A model generated the notes under the pieces. That model saw nothing but the letters and a program-made list of their open reading frames with translations, had not been told where the DNA came from and searched no databases. Of a DNA stretch of 64,000 bases, positions 19,105 through 28,008 are shown piece by piece. The stretch's first letter is position 1; the number at the start of each line of letters is the position of its first letter. The DNA is taken from positions 2,139,310 through 2,203,309 of the forward strand of contig NC_014828.1 in assembly GCF_000178115.2 (NCBI RefSeq), read 5' to 3'. The DNA comes from Ethanoligenens harbinense YUAN-3 (GTDB taxonomy: Bacteria > Bacillota > Clostridia > Oscillospirales > Ethanoligenentaceae). Position numbers and translations under genes: made by a program.

Positions 19105-19521
19105 TTATTCCTCGGCGCCGCTTCTCTGCTCTTTGAGCAAATCGCGGATCTCCTGCAAGACCACCAGATCCGGCGCGGGAGCAGCCGCTTCCTCTTTTTT
19201 TTCTTCTTTTTGATGCAGCTTGGAAACTGCCTTGACCATCAGGAAAATGCAGAACGCAATGATGATGAAATTGATAATCGCCTGCAAAAAATCACCGTAC
19301 GGCAATATGATGCTCTTTGTCCCCGGAATTCCATTGATGGTATAGGTTAGCTTGGAAACGTCGATATGTCCGGTAAAAATACCAATCAGCGGTGTCATAA
19401 TGTCCTTTACCAGCGCCGTCACGATCGAACTGAACGCGGCGCCGATGATGACACCGATAGCCAGATCAAACGCATTGCCTTTCATGGCAAAATCACGAAA
19501 TTCTTCTAAAAATCTTTTCAA
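19105..19521 (-). CDS. mscL: large-conductance mechanosensitive channel
   Basis: Pressure-relief channel of the inner membrane, a pentamer with two helices per subunit. 138 residues when started at TTG 19521, which sits 6 nt after GGAGGG. The only upstream ATG (19587) would add 22 non-family residues. The N-terminus LKRFLEEFRDFAMKGNAFDLAIGVIIGAAF is typical with the TM1 glycine-alanine pore lining. TM2 spans about 75-98, then a charged Lys/Glu tail with LLKEQ. Confidence 0.95.
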   Translation of the reverse strand: MKRFLEEFRDFAMKGNAFDLAIGVIIGAAFSSIVTALVKDIMTPLIGIFTGHIDVSKLTYTINGIPGTKSIILPYGDFLQAIINFIIIAFCIFLMVKAVSKLHQKEEKKEEAAAPAPDLVVLQEIRDLLKEQRSGAEE

Positions 19522-19599
19522 TACATACCCTCCGTTGACTATAAGTGCCGTATACAAATCGGACGACCGCTTTATTTTAGCAAACAAAGAGGATATTTG

Positions 19600-20460
19600 T
19601 CAATTTGATCCCGTTCCGCCCATTTCCAGCTCAGTCTGCAGCAAAGGCAGCTCTTCCTCGAAATCGACGCCGAATCGCACGTCCGTGCCCGCGGCTTTGG
19701 TACGCCGGATGCTCCCCGCCGTGAAATCCACCGCGAGCTGCGTGGCCGACGGCAGCGGCAAGCCGCGCATCAGCCCAGCCAGCAGTGCGCTGCCGAACAC
19801 GTCGCCCGTTCCATGATAGTATCCCTCGATTTTTTCGTTGAACGCATAGGCGATGGAACCGGCATGTTTTGCATAAGAGGCGGCACCCAGCTGCCCATCC
19901 CCGAACCAGATGCCGGTGAGCACCACGCGCGGTGCGCCCAGGGCGACCAGCGCATGCAGCAAGCGCTCCACATAGGCGCGGTCATATGGCCCTTCACGAT
20001 ACGGCTCACCCAGCAGAAATGCCGCTTCCGTCATGTTCGGCACGATCAGGCCCGCTTTGGCGCAGAGCCCGGCCATACCTTTGGGAAAATCGGGGGTGTA
20101 GACGCTGTAAAGCTTGCCGTTATCCGCCATCACGGGATCTACCATCACCAGCGTATCGTCCGCGCGCAGCATATCGAAGATCTCAGAAACAATGCCAAGC
20201 TGCGCGAACGACCCCAGAAACCCGGAGTAAAGCGCGTCGAAATGCACATGCAGCGATTTCCAATGCGCCGCGAAAGCTAGAAGGTCGTCGGTCAGGTCGC
20301 GGTATGTAAACCCGGTAAATCCACCGGTATGGGTGGAAAGCACAGCCGTGGGCATGATGCTGGTGCGGATACCCGCCGCGGAGAGAATAGGCAGCGCCAC
20401 CGTAAGCGAACACTTGCCCATGCCGGAAATATCGTGGATGGCCGCAACGTGTTTCTGCAT
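19600..20460 (-). CDS. pdxY: pyridoxal/pyridoxamine kinase
   Basis: Phosphorylates B6 vitamers to pyridoxal or pyridoxamine 5'-phosphate. 286 residues, PfkB/ribokinase fold. HDISGMGKCSLTVALPILS is the N-terminal block, VDPVMADNGKLY is near residue 107, and YYHGTGDVFGSALLAG holds the catalytic Asp. Ribosome site AAGAAGGA precedes ATG 20460. It lies 78 nt upstream of mscL in the same direction and could share its transcript. Confidence 0.9.
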   Translation of the reverse strand: MQKHVAAIHDISGMGKCSLTVALPILSAAGIRTSIMPTAVLSTHTGGFTGFTYRDLTDDLLAFAAHWKSLHVHFDALYSGFLGSFAQLGIVSEIFDMLRADDTLVMVDPVMADNGKLYSVYTPDFPKGMAGLCAKAGLIVPNMTEAAFLLGEPYREGPYDRAYVERLLHALVALGAPRVVLTGIWFGDGQLGAASYAKHAGSIAYAFNEKIEGYYHGTGDVFGSALLAGLMRGLPLPSATQLAVDFTAGSIRRTKAAGTDVRFGVDFEEELPLLQTELEMGGTGSN

Positions 20461-20588
20461 GGATGTTTTCCTTCTTTATCTTAAAATACCCCGGCGGAAC
20501 GGCCGGAAAAATCCGTTTTGAACCATAAGAATGCCGCCCTGCGGCGGCAAACAGTGCATATGTGTGGAAAGCGGCCAGACAGTGGCGG

Positions 20589-21011
20589 TCAGGTCTTGTG
20601 AATGAACGCGCAATGACAGACCGGGCAGGTCACCGCCAGTTTACCGCGCCCTTTGGGCAGCCGCAGCAGCTTGTGGCAGCTGGGGCAATGTATGAACACG
20701 TGCGTTTTCCGTTCACGGATACGCAGCGCCAACGTGGAAACGGTGCGGGATATCCACAAAAACGCCCGCCGGAACGCGCGGCCGACCGGCACGAACACAT
20801 GCCAAATGGTCTGCATCAAGCGCGCGAACTGCCATTGCTCCCGGCTGCGGGCGATGGTGTTGCGTGAAAAACCGCGCAGCACCACCAGCACAATGAGCGC
20901 CAGCGAAACGATCCACATGAACGGAATGCCCAGAACCGCCGCGGCCACCAGCAGCAAAAACAGGGAAAACGGATCGACGCCGTATCTGCCATCAAAAAAA
21001 TGGGTATACAT
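20589..21011 (-). CDS. membrane protein with C-terminal zinc-ribbon-like motif
   Basis: 140 residues from ATG 21011, preceded by AAAGGAGGATATC. A hydrophobic hairpin covers about residues 17-50, then a basic region. The C-terminus has HCPSCHKLLRLPKG and CPVCHCAF, two CxxC pairs that should bind zinc. Function is unknown to me. Confidence 0.75.
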   Translation of the reverse strand: MYTHFFDGRYGVDPFSLFLLLVAAAVLGIPFMWIVSLALIVLVVLRGFSRNTIARSREQWQFARLMQTIWHVFVPVGRAFRRAFLWISRTVSTLALRIRERKTHVFIHCPSCHKLLRLPKGRGKLAVTCPVCHCAFIHKT

Positions 21012-21123
21012 GATATCCTCCTTTTGCGGAAGGCTCATATGAAAAACAGCCCGCCGTGCATGCTGTTTTATTTTGTATAGCTATAGTAGCGCCTTTTTCT
21101 CCGGCTGTCAATAACCGCACATC

Positions 21124-21158
21124 AAAACAGCCCCCGCCGCATTGTGCGGGAGGGCTGG
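21124..21158 (-). terminator. rho-independent terminator
   Basis: On the minus strand CAGCCCTCCCGC and GCGGGGGCTG pair imperfectly around ACAATGCG, followed by TTTTGATG. It serves the secreted-protein gene at 21263. Confidence 0.75.
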
Positions 21159-21262
21159 TGCCGCGCGCATGACCGAAAGCGTTTACCGCCCGGCCGCCGC
21201 CGCTACGCGGCTACATCCCATGTTTTTCACGTTTCTTTCTTTTGATGGAAAAACACGGCCCG

Positions 21263-21931
21263 TTAAAGCCGGAATACCGGCTTCAACGTTCCGTCAAGAG
21301 ATTGGAGCGAGATCCTGAACGTTTGAACGCCGCAATCCTCGGTGAAGCTCTCCCCCTGCTGGAACAGCAGCACCAGTTCCGTTTTAGTCAGATAGAAATC
21401 CTGTTCCGCGCCGATCTGTTTGAAAGGCCGGCGCAACCGGTCCGTCAGTCCTTTTGCGTGGATCTGCGCCTGCACCTGCTCGCTGAGCACGCCCACATAA
21501 TCCGCGTGATCGACAAACAGACCGCTCAAACTGTAAACGCGCCCGTCCGCCGTATTCACCGTCACACCTTTTTGCACTGTTCCGGTCCTGCCGTTCTGTG
21601 TGAAGGTGCGCGTCGTCACCAAGCTAAACGTCCCGCCCTCATTGCGGGTCACTTCGTAGCCAAAACTACCGCGAACCGGCGCCGCTTTCGCGGCGTATTC
21701 CGCCTGCTTCTGGGCACACAGCGCCTGCTCACGCAGAGAACGGTTCAGCTTTTGCTGGTTCTGCACGTTGCCGATACCGGAGACGTGCGGATATACGCAC
21801 TCGAACTGCACGCCCGGCGCATCCAGCGGGCTGTGCACCGTTTCCACATGCACATGCCCCAGCGCCGTGGCCGGCAGTGTGAACGCAAGCGAAAGCAGGA
21901 CAAGCGCTGCGAGCTTCAATCGTCTGAACAT
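21263..21931 (-). CDS. secreted DUF3298/DUF4163-like protein
   Basis: 222 residues from ATG 21931, with AGGGGGTGGCGGC upstream. Residues 1-25 form a signal peptide (MFRRLKLAALVLLSLAF, then an Ala-x-Ala-like site). The rest resembles the extracytoplasmic part of RsiV-type proteins: repeated YPHVSGIGNVQNQQKLN at the start and TKTELVLLFQQGE near the end. There is no anti-sigma helix, so it is more likely a free secreted protein than an anti-sigma factor. Confidence 0.75.
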   Translation of the reverse strand: MFRRLKLAALVLLSLAFTLPATALGHVHVETVHSPLDAPGVQFECVYPHVSGIGNVQNQQKLNRSLREQALCAQKQAEYAAKAAPVRGSFGYEVTRNEGGTFSLVTTRTFTQNGRTGTVQKGVTVNTADGRVYSLSGLFVDHADYVGVLSEQVQAQIHAKGLTDRLRRPFKQIGAEQDFYLTKTELVLLFQQGESFTEDCGVQTFRISLQSLDGTLKPVFRL

Positions 21932-22183
21932 GCCGCCACCCCCTGAAAGAGTGCTTGCGCGCGGCACAATGCTAGTGTGCGCAGAGCGGCGGCAAAAATC
22001 GCAAAAAAAATCGGGCAGCCGGCGGTTATTTTGCCTTTTCATCCAATTCGAGGTGACGTACGCCGGCGGTGAAAGAACTCCTGCCCGTCCACATATACTA
22101 ACAAACGAAAAGCGCATTTTTCATTTTTGGGAAACTGTTGAAAAACAAATCCGCACAACAGCAGTATTCCCACTGCACACGAA

Positions 22184-22212
22184 AAAAGCGCCGACCTGAA
22201 CGGCGGCGCTTT
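22184..22212 (-). terminator. rho-independent terminator
   Basis: On the minus strand AGCGCCG and CGGCGCT pair around a loop of about 9 nt, followed by TTTTTTCG. It lies 23 nt after the glycosyltransferase stop. Confidence 0.85.
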
Positions 22213-22234
22213 CCATTTTGCGGAATATCAAAGA

Positions 22235-23491
22235 TTACTGGCGATGGACGGATTCCATCTCGCCGATGGTGATGCCACGGACGTGCACGATGGGTTTCCA
22301 CACATTGCTGCGCACGAAAAACGCGCGCAGATAGATAACCATCCATGTCAGGTAAAAATAGGGGAAATATACCACCGCCTTGCGCAGCCCGCGCAGATCC
22401 TCCGGCTTCTCGAACACCACGGTCATGAACGCCGCGCCGCAGAAGCTGCCCAGAATGCCCACGATAAGCACCAGATTGTTCAGCACGGAGGTACCGATAG
22501 GGAACACGCCAAGCACCGTCAGCGCGATGTAGACGAACGCGCTCACCGCGCCCAGCAGCGTGATGGGCAGCGTGAGCAGAAACATCAGCATATCGAATTT
22601 CACAAGGCTCGGGCGTCTTACAAACCCCCGGGACATGGGGCGAATGTATTTGCCCAGGCACTGCACGAAGCCGTTCGTCCAGCGGGTGCGCTGTGTCATC
22701 GACTGGCTCTGCGTCAGCGGCTGCTCGTCGAACACGCGGGCCGCCGGCACCCAAGCCACCCGTTCGCCCAGCATCACCGTCTGCATGGTGTATTCCAGAT
22801 CCTCGGTGAGGGTACTGACATCATAGCCGTGCACGCGCAGATGGTCGGCCGCGATCATGAAGCCCGTGCCGTTGATGGACGCCGAAAGGCCCAGACAGGC
22901 GCGCGCATAGTTGGAAAACCGGTTCTGCATCCAGTAATAAATGGCGTGGCAGCCCGACACCCATGTGTCGAACGGGTTCTTGATGTCCCGGTAGCCCTGC
23001 GCCACCTTCACGCCGCCGCACAGCGCGCGGTTCATCTCCGTAAAGAAATTCTTTTCCACCAAATTATCAGCGTCGAAAACGCAGAAGGCATCGTAAACGT
23101 CCCGTTCCGCAAAAATTTTCTCAAAGGCGAATTTCAGCACATACCCCTTGCCGATTTCCGCGCGGTTAAACCGCTCGTAGACAATGGCGCCGGCCGCGCG
23201 CGCGGCATCCGCCGTACCGTCGGTGCAGTTGTCGGCTACCACGATCACATCAATCATCCCGTCGGGATATTCCTGCCTGCGGATGCTCTCGATGAGGTTG
23301 CAGATGACCTGCTCTTCATTGCGCGCGGCGATCAGCGCGGCAAAACGGTGACGGACCGGCACCTCCTGCTGCGGCTGGCTGTGCATCCGGATCGCCACAA
23401 CGCTGACCGCCATCTGATACAGGAAAAAGGCGCATGTCGAAAAATTGAACAACAGCCAACAGTTGATCAGCCCGTTATAAAACCATGCCAT
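22235..23491 (-). CDS. membrane GT2 glycosyltransferase
   Basis: 418 residues. An N-terminal helix (10-34) leads into a processive-type GT2 domain: AALIAARNEEQVICNLIESI, VVADNCTDGTAD, FDADNLVEKNFF (DxD) and the QRTRW motif near residue 268. Three or four C-terminal helices follow. This plan is shared by polysaccharide synthases and glycolipid synthases. Ribosome site GAGGTGATTTTCC precedes the ATG. It stands alone, so the product cannot be named. Confidence 0.88.
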   Translation of the reverse strand: MAWFYNGLINCWLLFNFSTCAFFLYQMAVSVVAIRMHSQPQQEVPVRHRFAALIAARNEEQVICNLIESIRRQEYPDGMIDVIVVADNCTDGTADAARAAGAIVYERFNRAEIGKGYVLKFAFEKIFAERDVYDAFCVFDADNLVEKNFFTEMNRALCGGVKVAQGYRDIKNPFDTWVSGCHAIYYWMQNRFSNYARACLGLSASINGTGFMIAADHLRVHGYDVSTLTEDLEYTMQTVMLGERVAWVPAARVFDEQPLTQSQSMTQRTRWTNGFVQCLGKYIRPMSRGFVRRPSLVKFDMLMFLLTLPITLLGAVSAFVYIALTVLGVFPIGTSVLNNLVLIVGILGSFCGAAFMTVVFEKPEDLRGLRKAVVYFPYFYLTWMVIYLRAFFVRSNVWKPIVHVRGITIGEMESVHRQ

Positions 23492-23638
23492 GGAAAATCA
23501 CCTCGTGCACAGCGGCGCAAACGCCGCACATGAAAAGAACGCGCGGCCTCCCCAAAACCGTGTCGGCCGCGTTTTTATCCATCACCCGATTATATCACAT
23601 CGACGGCCATTTGTCGAGAGAGACACGTTCCTTTTCTT

Positions 23639-24439
23639 TCAAGTAATGGAGATTTCAAACGGCTGCCTGGCGCGGAAAACACAGATATGGGGAAAGCCCG
23701 CCTGTACGGCCAGCCGCATCCCTTCGTCGACGTGCGAACCCACGTCCTGCAGGGTGTGCGCGTCCGAACCGATGGTGAGAATTGTGCCGCCCAGGCTGCG
23801 GTAGAGCGAAAGCCCCCAGATATCCGGCATGGTCATGCCGTAGGCCTGCCGCAGACCGGAGGTGTTCAGTTCCAGCCCGATGCCCTTTTCAATCGCTTTG
23901 CGGAGCACGCGGGTGATCTGCCCCTCGAATTTCCGGACATCCACATTTTTCTTCTGCTCCCCGTTGATGTAGCGCAGCGGATAGGTCAGATGTGCGAGCA
24001 CATCGAACTCTCCCCACTCCACCATATGCTCCATTTCCTCATAATACGCCGCCAGCAGCGCTTCGGGGTCCTGTTCTTCATAATCAAGGAATGCGAAATC
24101 GTCCACCCCTTTGATATGGTGCAGCGAGCCGAGTACGAAGTCGTATGGATGGGCGCGGATGACGTCGTGCGCCAGCTTGGTGTCATACATGACATTGCCG
24201 AGCTCGATGCCCTGCAAGATCTCCAGCCGGTCTTCAAAGACCTTTCTGGCCTTGAGAACATCGAAAAACGACTGACGCACCGAGCGGTCGTAACCGTCCA
24301 CCTCATATCGGTCGATCTCGCAGTGATCGGTGACGGCGATGATGCCGATCCCCTTTTCAATGGCGCTGATGCAGATTTCGGTGGTGGAATGCTCCGCGTC
24401 GGGAGAATTGTCCGTATGGATATGCAAATCGGTGCGCAT
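23639..24439 (-). CDS. PHP-domain phosphatase (histidinol-phosphatase HisK family)
   Basis: 266 residues from ATG 24439, preceded by GGAGGCAAAAGC. The metal-binding PHP motifs are in order: MRTDLHIHTDNSPD, VTDHCEIDRY, GIELGN, GSLHHIKG, LAHLTYPLRY, IGSDAHTLQDVG. The family includes histidinol-phosphate phosphatase and other phosphoesterases. No his genes are nearby, so the substrate is open. Confidence 0.87.
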   Translation of the reverse strand: MRTDLHIHTDNSPDAEHSTTEICISAIEKGIGIIAVTDHCEIDRYEVDGYDRSVRQSFFDVLKARKVFEDRLEILQGIELGNVMYDTKLAHDVIRAHPYDFVLGSLHHIKGVDDFAFLDYEEQDPEALLAAYYEEMEHMVEWGEFDVLAHLTYPLRYINGEQKKNVDVRKFEGQITRVLRKAIEKGIGLELNTSGLRQAYGMTMPDIWGLSLYRSLGGTILTIGSDAHTLQDVGSHVDEGMRLAVQAGFPHICVFRARQPFEISIT

Positions 24440-24779
24440 GCTTTTGCCTCCAAAAAAGCCGAACCGGCCGCCCAAACGCCCGACCCGCTCAAATTTTCTT
24501 TCAGTTTATGATGAGAAATGCATGAAAATGTGCTATGATAGGAAAGCGATTTGCGGCTGTCCGGCCATCGCCCCGCCTTCTTCATTATACACCATCCGGA
24601 CGCCGCGCCAACTGCCGGAGCCGTATTTTTTGTAAAAACCCGGCTTTTTCCGGATTCCCGTCGGCATGCGTCCCGCCGTGCCGGGCGGCACACGGGCGCG
24701 TAAACTGTCCATTTCCGGCCTGCACGCTTTATGGCGCCCGCAGGCCGGCAGTCCCTTTACACAGGAGGTACGTATTTTT
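24440..24779. other. intergenic region upstream of the ACT/UPF0210 pair
   Basis: 340 nt without a supportable gene. A minus-strand TATAAT (24584-24589) with TTGGCG 16 bp away may drive the PHP gene. A plus-strand TATGAT (24534-24539) has a poor -35. CCGGCCTGC (24715-24723) and GCAGGCCGG (24740-24748) form a 9-bp hairpin 15 nt before the ACT gene ribosome site AGGAGG. Confidence 0.55.
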
Positions 24780-25049
24780 ATGAAAGCCGTCATTACCGTC
24801 ATCGGCAAGGATATGACCGGTATCATCGCCCGTGTGAGCAGCATCTGCTCCGAAAACAAGATCAACATCACGGAGGCCACGCAGTCGGTTCTGCAGGATG
24901 TGTTTGCCATGATTATGCTGGTGGACATGAGCTCCGCCCAGATCGACTGCGCCGGCCTGAGCGACAAAATGGACGGACTCGGCAAGGAAATGGGCCTGAC
25001 CATCCATGTCATGCACGAAAATCTATTCAATTCTATGCACCGCATCTGA
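24780..25049 (+). CDS. ACT-domain protein, UPF0237 family
   Basis: 89 residues from ATG 24780, with AGGAGG 11 nt upstream. It is a single ACT domain: [19 protein letters not shown] followed by [20 protein letters not shown]. The family is presumed to bind an amino acid or similar ligand. It lies 38 nt before the UPF0210 gene, a pairing conserved in many bacteria and archaea, so the two probably work together. Ligand unknown. Confidence 0.92.
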   Translation: MKAVITVIGKDMTGIIARVSSICSENKINITEATQSVLQDVFAMIMLVDMSSAQIDCAGLSDKMDGLGKEMGLTIHVMHENLFNSMHRI

Positions 25050-25087
25050 GCACCTGGCGGGTAATCTACTGGAGGGTTTTATACCAT

Positions 25088-26446
25088 ATGTTAAACGTTG
25101 GAGATATCTTGGAAACTGTGGAAATGATCGAGCACGACAACCTCGATATCCGCACCATCACCATGGGCATCTCGCTGTTCGACTGCTGCGATCCCGACAT
25201 CGACAAGGCCTGCAATAAAATCTATGAAAAAATTGTGCGCAAGGCGGAAAAACTGGTAAAAACCGGGGAAGATATTGAAAAGGAATACGGCATTCCCATC
25301 ATTCACAAACGCATTTCCGTCACGCCCATCTCGCTGATCGCATCCAGCTCCGGCAACCACGATTATGTCAAATACGCGCTGGCGCTGGACAAAGCGGCCA
25401 AAGCGGTGGGCGTCAACTTCCTCGGAGGCTACACCGCGCTGGTGCACAAGGGCTTTGCGGGCGCGGATTCCAAATTCATCGAGTCCATCCCCGAGGCGCT
25501 GGCCAGCACGGAATTTGTCTGCTCCTCCGTCAACGTGGGCACCACCAAGGCCGGCATCAATATGGACGCCGTGGCGCTGATGGGCCGCATTGTGCGTGAG
25601 TGCGCCGAGCGCACGGCCGACCGGCAATCCATCGCGGCAGCCAAACTGGTGGTATTCTGCAATGCACCGGAAGACAACCCCTTTATGGCGGGCGCGTTCC
25701 ACGGTCCGGGCGAACCGGAAACCGTCATCAACGTGGGCGTGTCCGGTCCGGGCGTGGTGCGCGCGGCCCTGCAAAAGGCCGGCGACTGCGACCTGACCGG
25801 CGTGGCCGACTGCATCAAAAAGACCGCGTTCAAGATCACGCGCGTGGGCCAACTGGTGGCCAAAGAAGCCGCCCGTCGGCTCGGCGTGCCCTCGGGTATC
25901 GTGGACCTTTCTCTCGCGCCCACGCCCGCACGCGGCGACTCGGTGGCCCACATTCTTGAAGAAATGGGTTTGGAGTGCTGCGGCGGCGCCGGCACCACGG
26001 CGGCGCTGGCCCTGCTCAACGACGCGGTGAAAAAAGGCGGCGTGATGGCCTCCTCGCATGTAGGCGGCCTTTCCGGCGCGTTCATTCCCGTGACGGAAGA
26101 CGCGGGCATGATCGCCGCGGCACGCTGCGGCGCGCTGCGCATTGAAAAACTGGAAGCCATGACCTCCGTCTGCTCGGTGGGGCTGGACATGATCGTCATC
26201 CCTGGCGACACGCCCGCAGAGGTCATTTCCGCCGTCATCGCGGACGAAGCCGCCATCGGCATGGTCAACAGCAAAACCACGGCCGTGCGCGTCATTCCCG
26301 CCATCGGCAAAACGGTGGGCGACGAACTGGAGTTCGGCGGCCTGCTCGGTTCCGGCCCGGTGATGGAAGTCAGCCGCTACTCTCCGGCCCGGCTGATTGC
26401 CCGCGGCGGCCGCCTCCCCGCCCCTATCCAGAGCTTAAAAAACTGA
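25088..26446 (+). CDS. UPF0210 (PFL family) protein
   Basis: 452 residues from ATG 25088. Conserved features include [16 protein letters not shown] near the N-terminus, [15 protein letters not shown], and [12 protein letters not shown]. It has several Gly-rich loops and no transmembrane helices. The family has been structurally related to glycyl-radical PFL-like barrels, but this protein lacks a glycyl-radical domain and its reaction is not known to me. GGAGG lies 11 nt upstream of the start. Confidence 0.9.
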   Translation: MLNVGDILETVEMIEHDNLDIRTITMGISLFDCCDPDIDKACNKIYEKIVRKAEKLVKTGEDIEKEYGIPIIHKRISVTPISLIASSSGNHDYVKYALALDKAAKAVGVNFLGGYTALVHKGFAGADSKFIESIPEALASTEFVCSSVNVGTTKAGINMDAVALMGRIVRECAERTADRQSIAAAKLVVFCNAPEDNPFMAGAFHGPGEPETVINVGVSGPGVVRAALQKAGDCDLTGVADCIKKTAFKITRVGQLVAKEAARRLGVPSGIVDLSLAPTPARGDSVAHILEEMGLECCGGAGTTAALALLNDAVKKGGVMASSHVGGLSGAFIPVTEDAGMIAAARCGALRIEKLEAMTSVCSVGLDMIVIPGDTPAEVISAVIADEAAIGMVNSKTTAVRVIPAIGKTVGDELEFGGLLGSGPVMEVSRYSPARLIARGGRLPAPIQSLKN

Positions 26447-26492
26447 CTAATATGTGCAGATTGGCCGAAAACAAATTTAGCCATTGTGAACA

Positions 26493-26520
26493 TTGCAAAA
26501 TAAAATAAAAAGTCTATCAT
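26493..26520 (+). promoter_or_regulatory. candidate promoter of the V/A-ATPase operon
   Basis: TTGCAA (26493-26498), 16-bp A/T-rich spacer, TATCAT (26515-26520). It is followed by a perfect GGGCGGTG/CACCGCCC palindrome (26534-26549) in the leader. Confidence 0.6.
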
Positions 26521-26570
26521 AAGTAGCGTACGTGGGCGGTGCACCGCCCCGAATGAATGGAGGTACTGCC

Positions 26571-26882
26571 ATGCAGGATATCATTCAAAAAATCATTGAA
26601 ATCGATAAAATGGCACAGACTATGACGGCGGAAGCCCAGCAGCTTCGTTCCGAAGCGGAAACATCCATCCGCAAAGATAAGGACAAGCTGCGGGAAGAAT
26701 ATCTGGAGCGCGCGCGCAAGCGCATCGCCAAAACCGCCGCCACCGAAGAAGGGTTCCAGCAGCAGTCGCTCGCGGAAATCGAGAAGAAATACGCTGCAAC
26801 CGCCGACACCCTGCGCGCGATGTATGAAAAAAATCATACGCAATGGGTCGATCAGCTTTTTAAAAAAGTGATTGGCGGGTGA
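26571..26882 (+). CDS. V/A-type ATPase subunit G/H (peripheral stalk)
   Basis: 103 residues from ATG 26571, with GGAGG upstream. It is almost entirely charged coiled coil with Lys, Glu, Arg and Ala heptads (for example AEAQQLRSEAETSIRKDKDK), as in the stalk subunit that pairs with subunit E. First gene of the nine-gene operon; its stop lies 4 nt before the subunit C start. Confidence 0.8.
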   Translation: MQDIIQKIIEIDKMAQTMTAEAQQLRSEAETSIRKDKDKLREEYLERARKRIAKTAATEEGFQQQSLAEIEKKYAATADTLRAMYEKNHTQWVDQLFKKVIGG

Positions 26883-26886
26883 TGGC

Positions 26887-27936
26887 ATGGCTGGTACATC
26901 GGATAGCATCGCACTTGCCACAAAGATCCACGCGATGTTCGGCAAGCGGATCACGGCGGACAATTACCGTGAACTGCTGCGCAAACAGAGCGTGGGCGAG
27001 ATTGCCGTTTACCTCAAGCAGCAGACCAATTACAGCGATCTGCTGCACGATGTGAATGAATCCTCCGTGCACCGCGGGCAGCTCGAAAACGTGCTGCGCC
27101 GCGCAATCTACGAGGATTACACGCGGATGCTGGTCTACATTTCGCCGAACAACCGGAAGTTCTACCGGTTTTTCTTAGTGCGGATGGAGATCAACGAGAT
27201 CCTCAGCTATCTGCGTTTCCTCAATGCGGGCCGCGAAACGGAATACCTGTTTTCGCTGCCCTCTTACTTCGCCGAGCATGCGGATTTTGATCTGTATGGC
27301 CTGGCAAAAGTCCGCAGCTTCGACGAGTTGCTCCGTCTGCTCGCCGACACGCCTTACGCCGACATCCTCAGGAATTATGACCCCGCGGGCGGCGACGCGC
27401 GCGACAGCGTACAGATCGACAACGCGTTTGAGCAGTATTACTACAAATACCTCAACCACGCCATCGAAAACAATTTCGCCGGGCAGGATAAAGACAAGCT
27501 CAAACGCGCCGTCGGCGTGGAAATTGATCTGCAAAACATCACACAGATCATCCGGCTCAAACGGTATTTCCATGCATCCCCCGATTACATCCGCTCCCTG
27601 CTCATTCCGCATACGGTGCGCATCAAGGCGGACGCGCTGAACAAAATGGTCGAAGCGCCCGATGCCGATGCCGCCTTGGCCATCCTCGCGGACACGGGCT
27701 ATGCGGCGTTCTTCACACCGGGCAGCTTCGATTATATTGAGGAAGGCGCCAACCGCGCCGTCTACGCCTACAACAAAAAGCTGCTGGCCACTTCCAATTC
27801 TTCGGCCGTGGCCATGCTGGCCTACCTCAACCTCAAGCAGCTGGAGCTGCAGAACGTCATCACCATCATCGAAAGCGTGCGCTACGGCCTGCATCCGGCG
27901 GACACCGAAAAACTCCTGGTAGGCGTGACCGCCTGA
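26887..27936 (+). CDS. V/A-type ATPase subunit C (AC39/d-like)
   Basis: 349 residues, helical V0 cap that joins the central stalk to the membrane ring. It shows the V_ATP_synt_AC39 pattern with KIHAMFGKRITADNYRELL at the start, three pseudo-repeats of helices and IEVDLQNI-type GVEIDLQNITQIIRLKRYF near residue 215. The start ATG 26887 has only a weak ribosome site, consistent with coupling to the upstream gene. Confidence 0.88.
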   Translation: MAGTSDSIALATKIHAMFGKRITADNYRELLRKQSVGEIAVYLKQQTNYSDLLHDVNESSVHRGQLENVLRRAIYEDYTRMLVYISPNNRKFYRFFLVRMEINEILSYLRFLNAGRETEYLFSLPSYFAEHADFDLYGLAKVRSFDELLRLLADTPYADILRNYDPAGGDARDSVQIDNAFEQYYYKYLNHAIENNFAGQDKDKLKRAVGVEIDLQNITQIIRLKRYFHASPDYIRSLLIPHTVRIKADALNKMVEAPDADAALAILADTGYAAFFTPGSFDYIEEGANRAVYAYNKKLLATSNSSAVAMLAYLNLKQLELQNVITIIESVRYGLHPADTEKLLVGVTA

Positions 27937-28008
27937 GTTTTGCCCCGCGGATGACAGCGGCACACTTTTCATATTTTTTCAAGGAACCACGAAGGAGGCG
28001 GCTTTTGT

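Noticed and set aside
20531-20549. Short GC-rich inverted repeat TGCCGCC/GGCGGCA
   Set aside because: Too short and without a T run; it may be chance in GC-rich DNA.
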